Below are positions 37,733-46,582 of a DNA stretch of 64,000 nt, in pieces. The notes beneath the pieces were generated by a model that saw nothing but the letters and a program-made list of their open reading frames with translations, made no database searches and was not told the origin of the DNA. The position numbers and the translations under genes were made by a program. How positions within the stretch are numbered: position 1 is the stretch's first letter; each line of letters opens with the position of its first letter. The DNA comes from Salinispirillum sp. LH 10-3-1 (lineage in GTDB: Bacteria > Pseudomonadota > Gammaproteobacteria > Pseudomonadales > Natronospirillaceae): NCBI RefSeq assembly GCF_030643825.1, contig NZ_CP101717.1, positions 2,351,673-2,415,672 on the forward strand, read 5' to 3'.

Positions 37733-38447
37733 GTATCTGACCGCACTCGCCATATTGCTCAACATCGGCTTACTCGCGCCGGCCAAGGCCGACGACTTAC
37801 TGGCCACCATTGATCGCTTACGCGTGACCGATGGCCAAATGCGTGTCATGACGCAGATTGACCTCTATGAGCATGGTGAGCTGTCACGCAGCAGTCTGTA
37901 TGAGGTGTATGCCGACGACGCACGCCGCTCCTTGGCACTGTTTCGTTCCGACGCCGAAGCGGGGCAAAAAGTGCTGATGCTGGACGATCAGTTCTATCTG
38001 TTTCTGCCCAACAGCCGCCGCCAAATCCGTATTACGCCGATGCAGAAACTGCTGGGCGACGCATCCACGGGCGACATTTCTTCGCTGCGTTGGAGCGAGG
38101 ACTACCGCATCGACGAACAGCACACGCAGGAAGACGGCACGCTACAGTTGAAACTCAGTGCCGCACGGCGCGGCTTGAGTTACGGCAGCGTTGAACTTGT
38201 GGTCGACGCTGACACCGCTGTGCCCATCAGTGCTACTTTTTATCTGCCTTCCGGGCGCGTCGCCAAGAATGCCACCTTTGAGATGGGCGTCGATAAAAGC
38301 ACTGGCGACGTGCGCCTGCTGACCATGATATTGGAAGACCGCATTCAAACGGCCCAGCGTACCGAAGTGCACTACCTGTCGGTAGAGCCGTGGAACATTC
38401 CAGAACCGTGGTTCAACCCCGCCTTTTTGCTGCGGAACAATTTGTAG
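37725..38447 (+). CDS. LolA-like outer-membrane lipoprotein-sorting protein
   Basis: A 240-residue exported protein with a signal peptide (about residues 1-22, AKADD) and a beta-rich domain of the LolA-like type (PF17131 family, recognised by LYEVYADDARRSLALFRS, FYLFLPNSRRQIRI and WSEDYRI). Relatives form a half-barrel with a hydrophobic pocket for acyl chains. It overlaps the permease gene and precedes a beta-barrel gene, so it plausibly shuttles a lipid-like cargo across the periplasm. Cargo is unknown. Confidence 0.85.
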   Translation: MFKYLTALAILLNIGLLAPAKADDLLATIDRLRVTDGQMRVMTQIDLYEHGELSRSSLYEVYADDARRSLALFRSDAEAGQKVLMLDDQFYLFLPNSRRQIRITPMQKLLGDASTGDISSLRWSEDYRIDEQHTQEDGTLQLKLSAARRGLSYGSVELVVDADTAVPISATFYLPSGRVAKNATFEMGVDKSTGDVRLLTMILEDRIQTAQRTEVHYLSVEPWNIPEPWFNPAFLLRNNL

Positions 38448-38471
38448 CCATCACCCAAAGGGAATTCATAA

Positions 38472-39656
38472 ATGTTCGTCCAATCCTTACATCGCTGGCT
38501 GTCCTGTGCTGCAGGCGCACTAGCACTTACGCTGAGTACAATGACTATTGCCGTCGACTGGCGGCTCGAACTGGACCAATTGCTGACAGCCACCCAAACC
38601 GGCTCCGGCGAACTGCCGCTCGGCGCACGTGACGACGTGACCGCGAACAGCGTGCTCAAGGGGCAAATCAGCCACAGCGGAGCCTTAGTGCGCTTGCGTC
38701 TGCAAAACACAGACACCAAAAACGACGACGAAGACTGGGCCTTAACAGTACCAGAAGCCTTTTACGACGCTTCAGCCGGGCCACTGGAACTGACAGTCGG
38801 TAGAAAAGCCTTGCAGTGGGACTATGGTTTTTTTGCTGCACCGCTCAACTGGCTAGGGCCAGATGCACAAGAACAACACTATGAAGCCCGCCCGTTAGTG
38901 TCGGTTGAAATGTACGCAGGTCTACAAGTCTGGCAAGCCGCTTGCGCGCCGGAGCACGAAGCCGAAGACGCCCTGTGCGTATTGCGTACCGAAGGCTTCA
39001 GTCGGCTGTTCGACTGGCAACTACTGGCAGGGTATGACGGCGCACCGCGCGTAGGCGCTGGCCTGTATTGGCTTGCCCACGACGCCTTAGCGCTGCGTTT
39101 CTCAGGGGCGTGGACGGCTGATGCACCGGCCACTGAATGGCAGCCCGGAACGCCAGTAAACGGCCACCTCACCAGCGACCCGCTGAGCCAGACGCAACGT
39201 GACCGCACCGACATGCTGTTCGGCCTGACCTGGACCCACGCTCAAGGCACGGAGGCTTTGTTGGAACATCACTGGGACAACTCAGCTCTGAGTCGCCGCG
39301 ACTGGCAAGCGCTGCAAGCGCAACGCAAGCGCCTTGAGGACCAGCCTGAACCAGCCGCCGGACTGCGTGCCGCTAATTTGGGCTGGATGGCACAGGCGGT
39401 GGGTTTAGACCCTATGGTGGAACACCGCACCCTCATTCGTTTATCACAAACTTGGAGTGACTGGACATGGCGCGCCACGGGCTTGAGTTTTTGGACCGAT
39501 GACACCCCAACGTGGCTCACCGAGCTGAGTGCAAACTACCAATGGAATTCAGTTGCCACCGTCAGCGCCGACTGGCGTTACCACGACAACAACGGCGTGT
39601 TGGCGGATTTAGGGCATGTATTCAAGCTGACGTTGAATGTGCAGACGGGAGGCTAG
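38472..39656 (+). CDS. Predicted outer-membrane beta-barrel protein, last of the operon
   Basis: A 394-residue exported protein with a signal peptide (about residues 1-27) and a long region of alternating hydrophobic/polar strands rich in Trp, Leu, Asp and Gly, typical of outer-membrane barrels. The segment LTVGRKALQWDYGFFAAPLNWLG recalls DUF1302/porin-like proteins. One Cys pair (about 157 and 169) may form a disulfide. It ends ...LNVQTGG without a terminal Phe. It is probably the outer-membrane end of the ABC/LolA-like system. Confidence 0.72.
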   Translation: MFVQSLHRWLSCAAGALALTLSTMTIAVDWRLELDQLLTATQTGSGELPLGARDDVTANSVLKGQISHSGALVRLRLQNTDTKNDDEDWALTVPEAFYDASAGPLELTVGRKALQWDYGFFAAPLNWLGPDAQEQHYEARPLVSVEMYAGLQVWQAACAPEHEAEDALCVLRTEGFSRLFDWQLLAGYDGAPRVGAGLYWLAHDALALRFSGAWTADAPATEWQPGTPVNGHLTSDPLSQTQRDRTDMLFGLTWTHAQGTEALLEHHWDNSALSRRDWQALQAQRKRLEDQPEPAAGLRAANLGWMAQAVGLDPMVEHRTLIRLSQTWSDWTWRATGLSFWTDDTPTWLTELSANYQWNSVATVSADWRYHDNNGVLADLGHVFKLTLNVQTGG

Positions 39657-39690
39657 GCGCACCTAACTCGTTCCATCAATGGAGGTGGCT

Positions 39691-40698
39691 ATGAATCCGA
39701 CCAGAGACCCGATGCTCGTTGTTGTTGGAGCATCCGCGGGTGGTATGGCCGCACTAAAGGAACTTGTCGCTCAGTTCCCGCCGGATTTTCCAGCGCCCGT
39801 TTTTATCGTTAATCATATGGGTGCGCACACCACGGGTGAGGCACTTGTTAAGGTTTTAAATGAGAGCAGCAGCCTTACCTGTGCACACGGTCATCATGAA
39901 GAAGTATTCAAAAGCGGGCATATCTACCTTGCACCCTCTGATCAGCATATGCTGATTGTGAAAAGAAAAATCCTCATCACCAAGGTTGCCAGAGAAAACC
40001 GTTCACGGCCCGCCATTGACCCTCTGTTCCGTTCCGCCGCCGTGGCCTATAGCAACCGGGTCATTGGCATTATTCTGACTGGCTACCTAGACGACGGCAC
40101 CAGTGGCATGAGGGCGATAAAACGCTGTGGCGGCGTCTGCATTGCACAAGACCCAGAAGATGCAGCGTATCCGGACATGCCACAATCGGTCATTGCCAAT
40201 GTCGGCGCCGACTATTGTTTACCGGTTGCTGAAATGGGTGCGCTGCTCACCGATCTGGTTACCAGAGAGTTGCCGGAGAACGAACCAGTGCCGGAAGACA
40301 TCGTGATCGAGGCAAAAATCGCGCAGCGGGTTTTGAGCGACCTACCGTCTGTTGAGGCGCTTGGTGAGCAGGTGCCATTCAATTGCCCGGATTGCGGCGG
40401 CGTGTTATGGCAAATGGCAGACGGAAAACTGCTACGTTATCGCTGCCATACTGGCCACGCGTTTACCTCGTCGGCACTGCTTGCTCAACAATCGGTAAAA
40501 ATTGAGGAGACGCTTTGGGTTGCGCTGAGAATGTTCGAAGAACGCCAGAACCTTCTGGTCACCATGAGTAAAACGGAAGACAAGGACAATACGTCATCAG
40601 TCTCGCAGCGGGCTAAAGATTCTCAAGTCCACATTGACCGGATACGCGCCATGCTAAAGGCAACCGACAAAGATTCTCAAAGCGTGGAAATGGCATGA
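39691..40698 (+). CDS. CheB-type methylesterase-like protein with C-terminal zinc ribbon
   Basis: A 335-residue protein with only the CheB methylesterase domain (about residues 8-190) and no receiver. The catalytic S15 (GASAGG), H42 (NHMGAH) and Asp in LTGYLDDGTSG (D134 or D135) are all present. The C-terminal part has CPDCGG and RYRCHTGHAF, a likely zinc ribbon. GGAGG at 39681 sets the start at 39691. No CheR, receptor or CheA gene is near. It is 34 bases after the barrel gene and could be part of that transcript. Confidence 0.85.
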   Translation: MNPTRDPMLVVVGASAGGMAALKELVAQFPPDFPAPVFIVNHMGAHTTGEALVKVLNESSSLTCAHGHHEEVFKSGHIYLAPSDQHMLIVKRKILITKVARENRSRPAIDPLFRSAAVAYSNRVIGIILTGYLDDGTSGMRAIKRCGGVCIAQDPEDAAYPDMPQSVIANVGADYCLPVAEMGALLTDLVTRELPENEPVPEDIVIEAKIAQRVLSDLPSVEALGEQVPFNCPDCGGVLWQMADGKLLRYRCHTGHAFTSSALLAQQSVKIEETLWVALRMFEERQNLLVTMSKTEDKDNTSSVSQRAKDSQVHIDRIRAMLKATDKDSQSVEMA

Positions 40699-40723
40699 GC
40701 GTTTTTTCAATTAGTTAACTGTG

Positions 40724-41173
40724 CTAACTAAGAATTTTCAGGCGCTTTTGCAAACACCACACTACCCAGAAAGCCAGACCCACTGCAAAACCGTGCGATC
40801 CTCCGCGGCCGACTCGTAACAATATTTGTGTATATTCCGGTACAGGCGTTTCGCGCAATACCCAAAACAACCCAGCAAGCATACCGACGATATAGCATGT
40901 ACCAATCACAGTAGACCAACTCAGGCGGTTCCGATGGTACAGCCAAAGGAATATTGGTATTCCTGGGAATATCAGATGTACAACAGTTATTTTCAATAAT
41001 GCAATACTGAGCGCTTGGACTAGGTCGGTGTCATAAGCCGCAGGAGAATGCCAGAGGCCTAATGCAGTAGCTGGCACAACCATTAACTGAAGCATAAGCA
41101 CAGCAACCAACGCCGCAACGCCAGCACACCGCACGTCTCTTTTGGATTTCATCCCTAACATTCGCAAGTTCAT
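40724..41173 (-). CDS. Predicted membrane protein, unknown family
   Basis: A 149-residue protein with about four hydrophobic segments (roughly residues 16-38, 53-72, 78-102 and 118-142). The start is placed at 41173 because AAGGA lies seven bases ahead of that ATG; two upstream ATGs lie before or within that site. I recognise no family. It converges on the CheB-like gene and stands alone. Confidence 0.6.
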   Translation of the reverse strand: MNLRMLGMKSKRDVRCAGVAALVAVLMLQLMVVPATALGLWHSPAAYDTDLVQALSIALLKITVVHLIFPGIPIFLWLYHRNRLSWSTVIGTCYIVGMLAGLFWVLRETPVPEYTQILLRVGRGGSHGFAVGLAFWVVWCLQKRLKILS

Positions 41174-41297
41174 AAGCATTTCCTTCATATGTACTTAATC
41201 AGTATCTATGCCATTTTAGTGAGCTATTAGAAAAGCCAATGGCTTGTGTTTCTGTACCATGCGAGGAAGGTCTATAGGTAGGGTTGCAGCGGACGTG

Positions 41298-41317
41298 CAA
41301 GCGCATGGATGCGCTTG
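41298..41317. other. Perfect hairpin in the 226-bp gap upstream of the membrane protein gene
   Basis: CAAGCGCA pairs with TGCGCTTG around TGGA. The adjoining GAGCCCCCACGGATGGGTTT stretch looks like an extragenic repeat motif I have seen in other gammaproteobacteria, but no second copy was found here. Confidence 0.45.
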
Positions 41318-41399
41318 TCGAGCCCCCACGGATGGGTTTACGGCGTTCCGCGAAACACCCGGCCCATAGGCCTTCCAAGCCCTGACACTATTTAAGTGA

Positions 41400-42017
41400 C
41401 TAACGAAACCCCTTCCCAACGATGTACACCTCACGCGAACGCGCGCGCGATGACTCCGGCTTGCGAATCACCACCTTCTCAAAGGATGACCGCACGTCTT
41501 TCAGGTATTCATCGTACCCCACACCCTGAAACACCTTGGCCACATAACTGCCTTTCGGCTTCAACACCTGGCGTGCCATGTCGAGCGCCAGCTCCACCAA
41601 ATACATCGACGACGCCTGATCCGCCGCATCAACGCCACTGATGTTGGGTGCCATGTCAGAAATGACCACGTCCACAGGCGCACCATTGACCACAGTCATG
41701 ATCTCATCAAACACGCTCTCTTCGGTGAAATCGCCTTGAATGAACTCGACCCCGGCAATGGAATCCATCGGCAAAATGTCCGACGCCACTACCCGCCCTT
41801 TGTGCCCGACCAACTTAGCAGCAACTTGCGACCAACCACCGGGCGCTGAACCCAAATCCATCACCAACATATTGGGGCGAATAAGTTTATCTTTCTCGTT
41901 AATCTCCAACAGTTTATAGCTGGCACGCGAACGGTAGCCGTCTTTCTGCGCTTGCTTCACGAACGGATCGTTGACGTGTTCATCCAGCCAACGGTTACTG
42001 CTTTTGGATCGTGCCAT
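41400..42017 (-). CDS. rlmE: 23S rRNA (uridine2552-2'-O)-methyltransferase
   Basis: RlmE/FtsJ methylates U2552 in the A-loop of 23S rRNA, a late step of 50S assembly. The 205-residue protein has the family start [21 protein letters not shown] and AdoMet motif [11 protein letters not shown]. The catalytic K-D-K-E set is represented by K in RASYKLLE, D in VISDMAPN, K in VAKVFQG and E near the C-terminus. Its usual neighbours ftsH and yhbY are absent. An inverted-repeat element lies shortly upstream. Confidence 0.95.
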   Translation of the reverse strand: MARSKSSNRWLDEHVNDPFVKQAQKDGYRSRASYKLLEINEKDKLIRPNMLVMDLGSAPGGWSQVAAKLVGHKGRVVASDILPMDSIAGVEFIQGDFTEESVFDEIMTVVNGAPVDVVISDMAPNISGVDAADQASSMYLVELALDMARQVLKPKGSYVAKVFQGVGYDEYLKDVRSSFEKVVIRKPESSRARSREVYIVGKGFR

Positions 42018-42463
42018 GGGATGTTTGGTACCAAAAAAATGTGTAGGTATTGTACGTTGTTGCAGAGATGGGTGCCAAGAAATGCACTTCTCACTCGAGA
42101 ATCAAGCCAATGTGAATTGCTTCTCAATGGAACTTAACCACATTGCAATTCTATTGGGATTGACCGAGGAGAAGTGCAGTGACCGCTGCCTTTGTTTAGT
42201 CAACAAGTCATGGAGAGTTAGCACATCAAGCAGCTAAATATCACGCGATTTACTGTGGCGCACCGGAAGAAGACGATCACCAGTATCGATAGGGTTAAAA
42301 CTTGGGCAAAAGTACCACATGAAACTAATGCAGCAGCAGGGTAGATTGATGCTGATCAATAGATCAAAGCATTTAACGCTCCAAACCCATTAGTGTGTTG
42401 CTAAATTAGCCACTTTATTTTAGATTTATCTTAATTACATAGACCAAATAAAAGGGGTTGATC
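42018..42463. other. Intergenic region between rlmE and DUF2892 gene
   Basis: 446 bases without a convincing gene. It holds the 96-bp inverted-repeat element at 42083-42178, which probably separates rlmE from its original upstream sequence. The rest is AT-richer and should include the DUF2892 promoter. Confidence 0.5.
42083..42178. mobile_element. MITE-like inverted-repeat element
   Basis: The ends TGCACTTCTC and GAGAAGTGCA are perfect inverted repeats. The imperfect complementarity continues about 38 bases inward on both sides, through AATC and GAATTGC blocks, leaving only a short centre. This is the form of a miniature element with terminal inverted repeats. No target duplication or related full-length transposon is visible here. 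Confidence 0.55.
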
Positions 42464-42652
42464 ATGAAAACCAATGTTGGCGGTATCGACAAAATCCTGC
42501 GCATCGTTATCGGTGCGTTGCTGCTTATTTTGACTGCAACACAAGTCATTGGTCTCTGGGGCTTGGTGGGCATAGTGCCATTGGCTACTGGGCTGTTTAA
42601 CTTTTGTCCACTGTACTCCATGTTTGGCATTAAGACCTGTAAGGTCAAGTAG
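42464..42652 (+). CDS. DUF2892 small membrane protein
   Basis: A 62-residue YgaP-type membrane domain: MKTNVGGIDKILRIVIGALL, a second hydrophobic segment, then the family end FNFCPLYSMFGIKTCK. These two-helix proteins often accompany rhodanese or sulfur genes, but none is adjacent. AAGGGG at 42452-42457 selects the ATG at 42464. Function unknown. Confidence 0.88.
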   Translation: MKTNVGGIDKILRIVIGALLLILTATQVIGLWGLVGIVPLATGLFNFCPLYSMFGIKTCKVK

Positions 42653-42715
42653 CCTCCCATTTGCTAGATTGGCGGGTGCTTTCTCATTGAGGGCACACCC
42701 GCCCATCGGCTACGA

Positions 42716-43579
42716 CTATTGGTTTTCGATAATCACTTCTACACGGCGGTTTTGCTGACGCCCAGTGCTGTTGTCATTACTGGCAACCGGTCGATCGAAA
42801 CCCACCCCAGAAACGCTCAGGCGACGACTGGCGATATCACGGTCGGTAAGATAGGTCTGTACTGCTTCAGCTCGCTGCTGCGACAACGTCTTGTTAAAAG
42901 CTGCAGTACCTACATTATCGGTGTGGCCTTCAATTAATACACGTCGCTCAGGATACTGGTTCAGAAAGGTCACCAATTTATCCAAGTTCCGGTTGGAGTC
43001 GCCATGAAGCTGAGCACTGCCCGTGGCAAACAGGACGTCCCCCAATGTCAGTACCAAACCGCGCTCGGTAGCTGTCGCTTCGAGTTCCTGAATCCGTTGA
43101 CGCAGCTGCTCTGCTTGTTGTGCGGAGGACGCAGACGAAGCCGCCTCAGCGCTGCGAGCGTTACGGGCATCGGCGGTGGCCTTGTCTGCTTCCAAGGTTC
43201 GTGCCGTTAAGCGGGCTGCATCACGTCGTTCAGTGATGTTCGCCCGATCGGCTTCTGCCTGACGAGCTGTTGCTCGTGCTGTGGCAATTTCCACTAGGCT
43301 ATCGGCAGCAGATATCCGGAACTCGGACAACTCATCCTCGTTTTTGCCGACCGGCTGCTCAGCCAGAGCAACAGCCTCTTCAGCTTCACGTACTTCAGCC
43401 GTAACGTGGCGAACCATGTTAGGATTGCTCTGCAGAGTGGTCAGTTTATTACGGACCTCCAAAGAACCCTCTGGTGCCGCAGGAGATGATGCACAACCGA
43501 CTAAAAAGGCGGCTGATAACAGGAGCGTTGCACCGGCTTTAAAAACCGGTTTTTTTGACATTAATGTAATAGCTTTCAT
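42716..43579 (-). CDS. OmpA-family lipoprotein with DUF4398-like coiled region
   Basis: A 287-residue lipoprotein. The lipobox FLVGC follows a signal sequence, with the cysteine near residue 29. A long Ala/Glu-rich helical region (about residues 35-170) of DUF4398 type follows, then an OmpA domain (about 175-287) with the peptidoglycan-binding motif LIEGHTDNVG and NRRVEV. It would anchor the outer membrane to the cell wall. Its ATG overlaps the upstream stop (ATGA), so it forms an operon with the smaller lipoprotein. Confidence 0.88.
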   Translation of the reverse strand: MKAITLMSKKPVFKAGATLLLSAAFLVGCASSPAAPEGSLEVRNKLTTLQSNPNMVRHVTAEVREAEEAVALAEQPVGKNEDELSEFRISAADSLVEIATARATARQAEADRANITERRDAARLTARTLEADKATADARNARSAEAASSASSAQQAEQLRQRIQELEATATERGLVLTLGDVLFATGSAQLHGDSNRNLDKLVTFLNQYPERRVLIEGHTDNVGTAAFNKTLSQQRAEAVQTYLTDRDIASRRLSVSGVGFDRPVASNDNSTGRQQNRRVEVIIENQ

Positions 43580-43977
43580 TGCTGAGTACCTTGGCGCTTC
43601 ATTTCTTCTTCCAGCGCATCAGAACTGCGCTCCATTTCTTGATTGATCGCTGTCGCTTTCGTAGCTTCAGTTCTCGCCATTGCGAGTTCCGCAGCAAGAC
43701 GCGACTGGATGGCAAGGCGCTCTGCCTTTAGCATTTCTTCGGCCAAGACGGCCTCTTCAGCCATTTTCAGCTGTGCCCGCGCCTCTTCCAGATCGGCAGG
43801 CGCATACTGACGTGCTTCCGCTTGCTCAGCACTGGTGATGGCAGACCTGGCGGCATTGAGTGACTCGACAGGAGAGTTAGGCGTTGAGGCGCAAGCTGTC
43901 AGCAATACTGCTGCCAGCAAGCCGATCCCCAGCCGATAGGATCGAGAAATAAAGCCTGTGATGGGTAAATGATTCAT
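43576..43977 (-). CDS. DUF4398 lipoprotein
   Basis: A 133-residue lipoprotein with lipobox LLTAC (cysteine near residue 29) and a single helical region rich in Ala and Glu (SAEQAEARQYAPADLEEARAQLKMAEEAV), the DUF4398 pattern. It is encoded just ahead of, and overlaps, the OmpA-type lipoprotein gene that has a similar helical part, so the two may interact in the envelope. Function of the family is not known. Confidence 0.85.
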   Translation of the reverse strand: MNHLPITGFISRSYRLGIGLLAAVLLTACASTPNSPVESLNAARSAITSAEQAEARQYAPADLEEARAQLKMAEEAVLAEEMLKAERLAIQSRLAAELAMARTEATKATAINQEMERSSDALEEEMKRQGTQQ

Positions 43978-44227
43978 AATTTGGATTCCGTTGCTTTGGT
44001 TTTTCCCGACGTCCCACTGTCGCCTGGGGCCAGTCGAGTCTTAAACTCGACGCCATCGGATAATGGCGAACTGCCATTGTGCTGTCTGTGCGCTACAACA
44101 CTTAGCGCCCTGCTTTCACGACACGTTGTTGAGAAATAGGTTCTGCATGAACGCTGGCCTCGCATAAAGCCCGCACGTACAATGCGTGCTTTATACCTTT
44201 GTCGCTAAATACCGACCAGGAAGCCCC

Positions 44228-45853
44228 ATGATCCGCATTACCGAACTCGCGTTACCGCTCGACCACCATGCTGACGCATTACGCGCCGCTGTCATCGCAC
44301 GCCTTGCCATTGCCGACGCCGACCTGCTCGATGTCACCGTCTTCAAACGCAGCTACGATGCGCGCAAGAAAAACACGGAAATCACCTTCGTTTACATCAT
44401 TGATGTCACCGTCGCCAACGAGGCCGATGTATTGGCGCGGTTTGCCGAAGACCGGCATGTGCGCCCGGCACCTGATACTGCGTACTATCCTGTTGCGCAG
44501 GCTCCGGCAGAACTGACCGAGCGACCTGTAGTCATTGGCTTTGGCCCCTGCGGTTTATTCGCGGCGCTGATTTTGGCGCAGATGGGTTTCAAACCCATTG
44601 TGTTAGAACGCGGTAAGGACGTACGCAAACGCACAAAAGATACCTGGGCCTTGTGGCGAAAAAAGATATTGTCGCCAGAATCCAACGTCCAGTTCGGCGA
44701 AGGCGGCGCAGGCTTGTTCTCCGACGGCAAGCTGTACAGCCAGATCAAAGACCCCAAGTTTTATGGCCGCAAGGTAATGCACGAATTTGTAAAAGCCGGC
44801 GCGCCAGAAGAAATTCTGTTCGTCAGCAAGCCACACATCGGGACATTCCGCTTAACCGGCGTCGTGGCCAAGATGCGTGAAGAGATCATCGCCCTAGGTG
44901 GCGAGATTCGCTTTGAAAGCAAAATTACCGACCTGCACATTGAAGACCAGCGCGTAACCGGCGTATCACTCGCCAGCGGTGAGCGCATCGACAGCCGTTA
45001 CGTGGTGTTGGCGGTCGGTCACAGCGCGCGCGATACCTTTCGTATGTTGCACCAAAATGGCGTGTACGTGGAGGCTAAGCCCTTTGCCATCGGTTTTCGC
45101 ATTGAACACCCACAGTCAGTCATCGACCATGCGCGCTTGGGCAAATACGCCGGGCATCCTGAACTCGGTGCCGCCGACTACAAACTCGTTCACCACGCCA
45201 AGAATGGCCGTGCGGTGTACAGCTTCTGCATGTGCCCCGGCGGTACGGTAGTAGCGGCCACATCAGAAGAAGGCCGCGTTGTCACCAACGGCATGAGTCA
45301 GTATTCACGCAACGAGCGCAACGCCAATTCCGGTATTGTGGTGAACATTGACCCCGAACAGGACTTCCCAGGCGGCCCGTTAGCCGGCATGGAGTTCCAA
45401 GAACAGCTTGAATCGCAAGCCTATGAACTGGGCGGTCGTGACTATTCAGCACCGGCGCAGCTCGTGGGCGATTTTCTGCATGGTCAGCCGTCTACCGAAC
45501 TGGGCGAAGTAGAGCCTTCCTACAAACCGGGCGTGAAACTCGGTGACCTCGCGCCTTCATTACCCGAATACGCCATCACCGCCATCCGCGAAGCACTGCC
45601 CGCCTTCGGCAAACAGATTCGTGGCTTCGACCGGCCCGACGCCATTCTGACTGGCATTGAAACCCGCACGTCGTCACCCATTCGCATCAAACGCGACCAC
45701 GAAAGCCTGCAAAGCTTGAACACACGCGGCCTGTATCCCGCTGGTGAAGGGGCAGGTTATGCTGGCGGCATCTTGTCGGCGGGTGTTGATGGCATCAAGG
45801 TCGCCGAGGCCGTTGCCAAAGCCATGCTGACAGACGCAGGGCTGAGCGCATGA
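44228..45853 (+). CDS. FAD-dependent oxidoreductase, uncharacterised family
   Basis: A 541-residue protein of the large uncharacterised FAD-dependent family. An N-terminal region (about residues 1-90, with VTVFKRSYDARKKN) precedes the dinucleotide-binding motif VIGFGPCGLFAALILAQMG, a second FAD-contact region FGEGGAGLFSDGKL, and the C-terminal GEGAGYAGGILSAGVDG loop. The reaction is unknown. AGGAA ahead of 44228 supports the start. Its stop overlaps the RNA methyltransferase gene by four bases. Confidence 0.85.
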   Translation: MIRITELALPLDHHADALRAAVIARLAIADADLLDVTVFKRSYDARKKNTEITFVYIIDVTVANEADVLARFAEDRHVRPAPDTAYYPVAQAPAELTERPVVIGFGPCGLFAALILAQMGFKPIVLERGKDVRKRTKDTWALWRKKILSPESNVQFGEGGAGLFSDGKLYSQIKDPKFYGRKVMHEFVKAGAPEEILFVSKPHIGTFRLTGVVAKMREEIIALGGEIRFESKITDLHIEDQRVTGVSLASGERIDSRYVVLAVGHSARDTFRMLHQNGVYVEAKPFAIGFRIEHPQSVIDHARLGKYAGHPELGAADYKLVHHAKNGRAVYSFCMCPGGTVVAATSEEGRVVTNGMSQYSRNERNANSGIVVNIDPEQDFPGGPLAGMEFQEQLESQAYELGGRDYSAPAQLVGDFLHGQPSTELGEVEPSYKPGVKLGDLAPSLPEYAITAIREALPAFGKQIRGFDRPDAILTGIETRTSSPIRIKRDHESLQSLNTRGLYPAGEGAGYAGGILSAGVDGIKVAEAVAKAMLTDAGLSA

Positions 45854-46572
45854 AACTGGATGACATCAAAAAACTCCAACAGAAAAAATACCGTGCTGAG
45901 TTTGGGCACTTTTTGGTGGAAGGCGAACACCTGGTGTTGGAGCTGCAAAACGCTGTGCAGCACCAACCGGCACTGCTGAACTCGCGTTTATACGTCACTG
46001 AAGCCTGTGCGCAGTGGGCGAGCCCCTTCCCCGTTCAGGTGGTCAGTGACAAGCAGATGGCGCAGATCAGCGACACCAAAACACCGCAGGGCATTGTGGC
46101 TGTCGTGCCTACTTTTGATGTGCCCCAGGAACATACAGAAGGCGAAAAAACCGTCTACCTGCACGAAGTGCAAGATCCCGGCAACTTAGGGACTATTTTG
46201 CGTACGTTGGCGTGGTTTGGCGGTTTTCGCTTGTTGCTCAGCCCGAACAGCGTTGACCCCTACAACCCAAAAGTCGTGCGTTCCAGCATGGGAGCGATTT
46301 TTCATGTACCTATGGAATTGGACGTGCCTTTGGATGCCCTGAGCCAACGTTTCTCGTCCATTGCCTGCTTAGACATGCAAGGACAAGCGCTGACCAGCGC
46401 CACGTTCGGCACACACGACTGCTATCTGTTTGGCAATGAAGCGCGTGGTGTGCCGAAAGCCGCCTTGGCGGACTTACAGGCAACGCCCTACACCATTGCG
46501 GGTTCAGGCCTGATTGAGTCGTTGAATTTGGCGACGGCGGTGAATCTGTGTGTGTATGAGCTGAAGCGCTGA
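45850..46572 (+). CDS. TrmH/SpoU-family RNA 2'-O-methyltransferase
   Basis: A 240-residue SPOUT methyltransferase with the three motifs of the SpoU group: HEVQDPGNLGTILRT, LFGNEARGVP and GSGLIESLNLATA. The N-terminal 95 residues form the usual L30e-like substrate-binding domain (FLVEGEHLVLEL). The target, rRNA or tRNA, cannot be told. It is co-transcribed with the FAD protein and converges on the DctD-like gene. Confidence 0.92.
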   Translation: MKLDDIKKLQQKKYRAEFGHFLVEGEHLVLELQNAVQHQPALLNSRLYVTEACAQWASPFPVQVVSDKQMAQISDTKTPQGIVAVVPTFDVPQEHTEGEKTVYLHEVQDPGNLGTILRTLAWFGGFRLLLSPNSVDPYNPKVVRSSMGAIFHVPMELDVPLDALSQRFSSIACLDMQGQALTSATFGTHDCYLFGNEARGVPKAALADLQATPYTIAGSGLIESLNLATAVNLCVYELKR

Positions 46573-46582
46573 TTTAGAGAAA

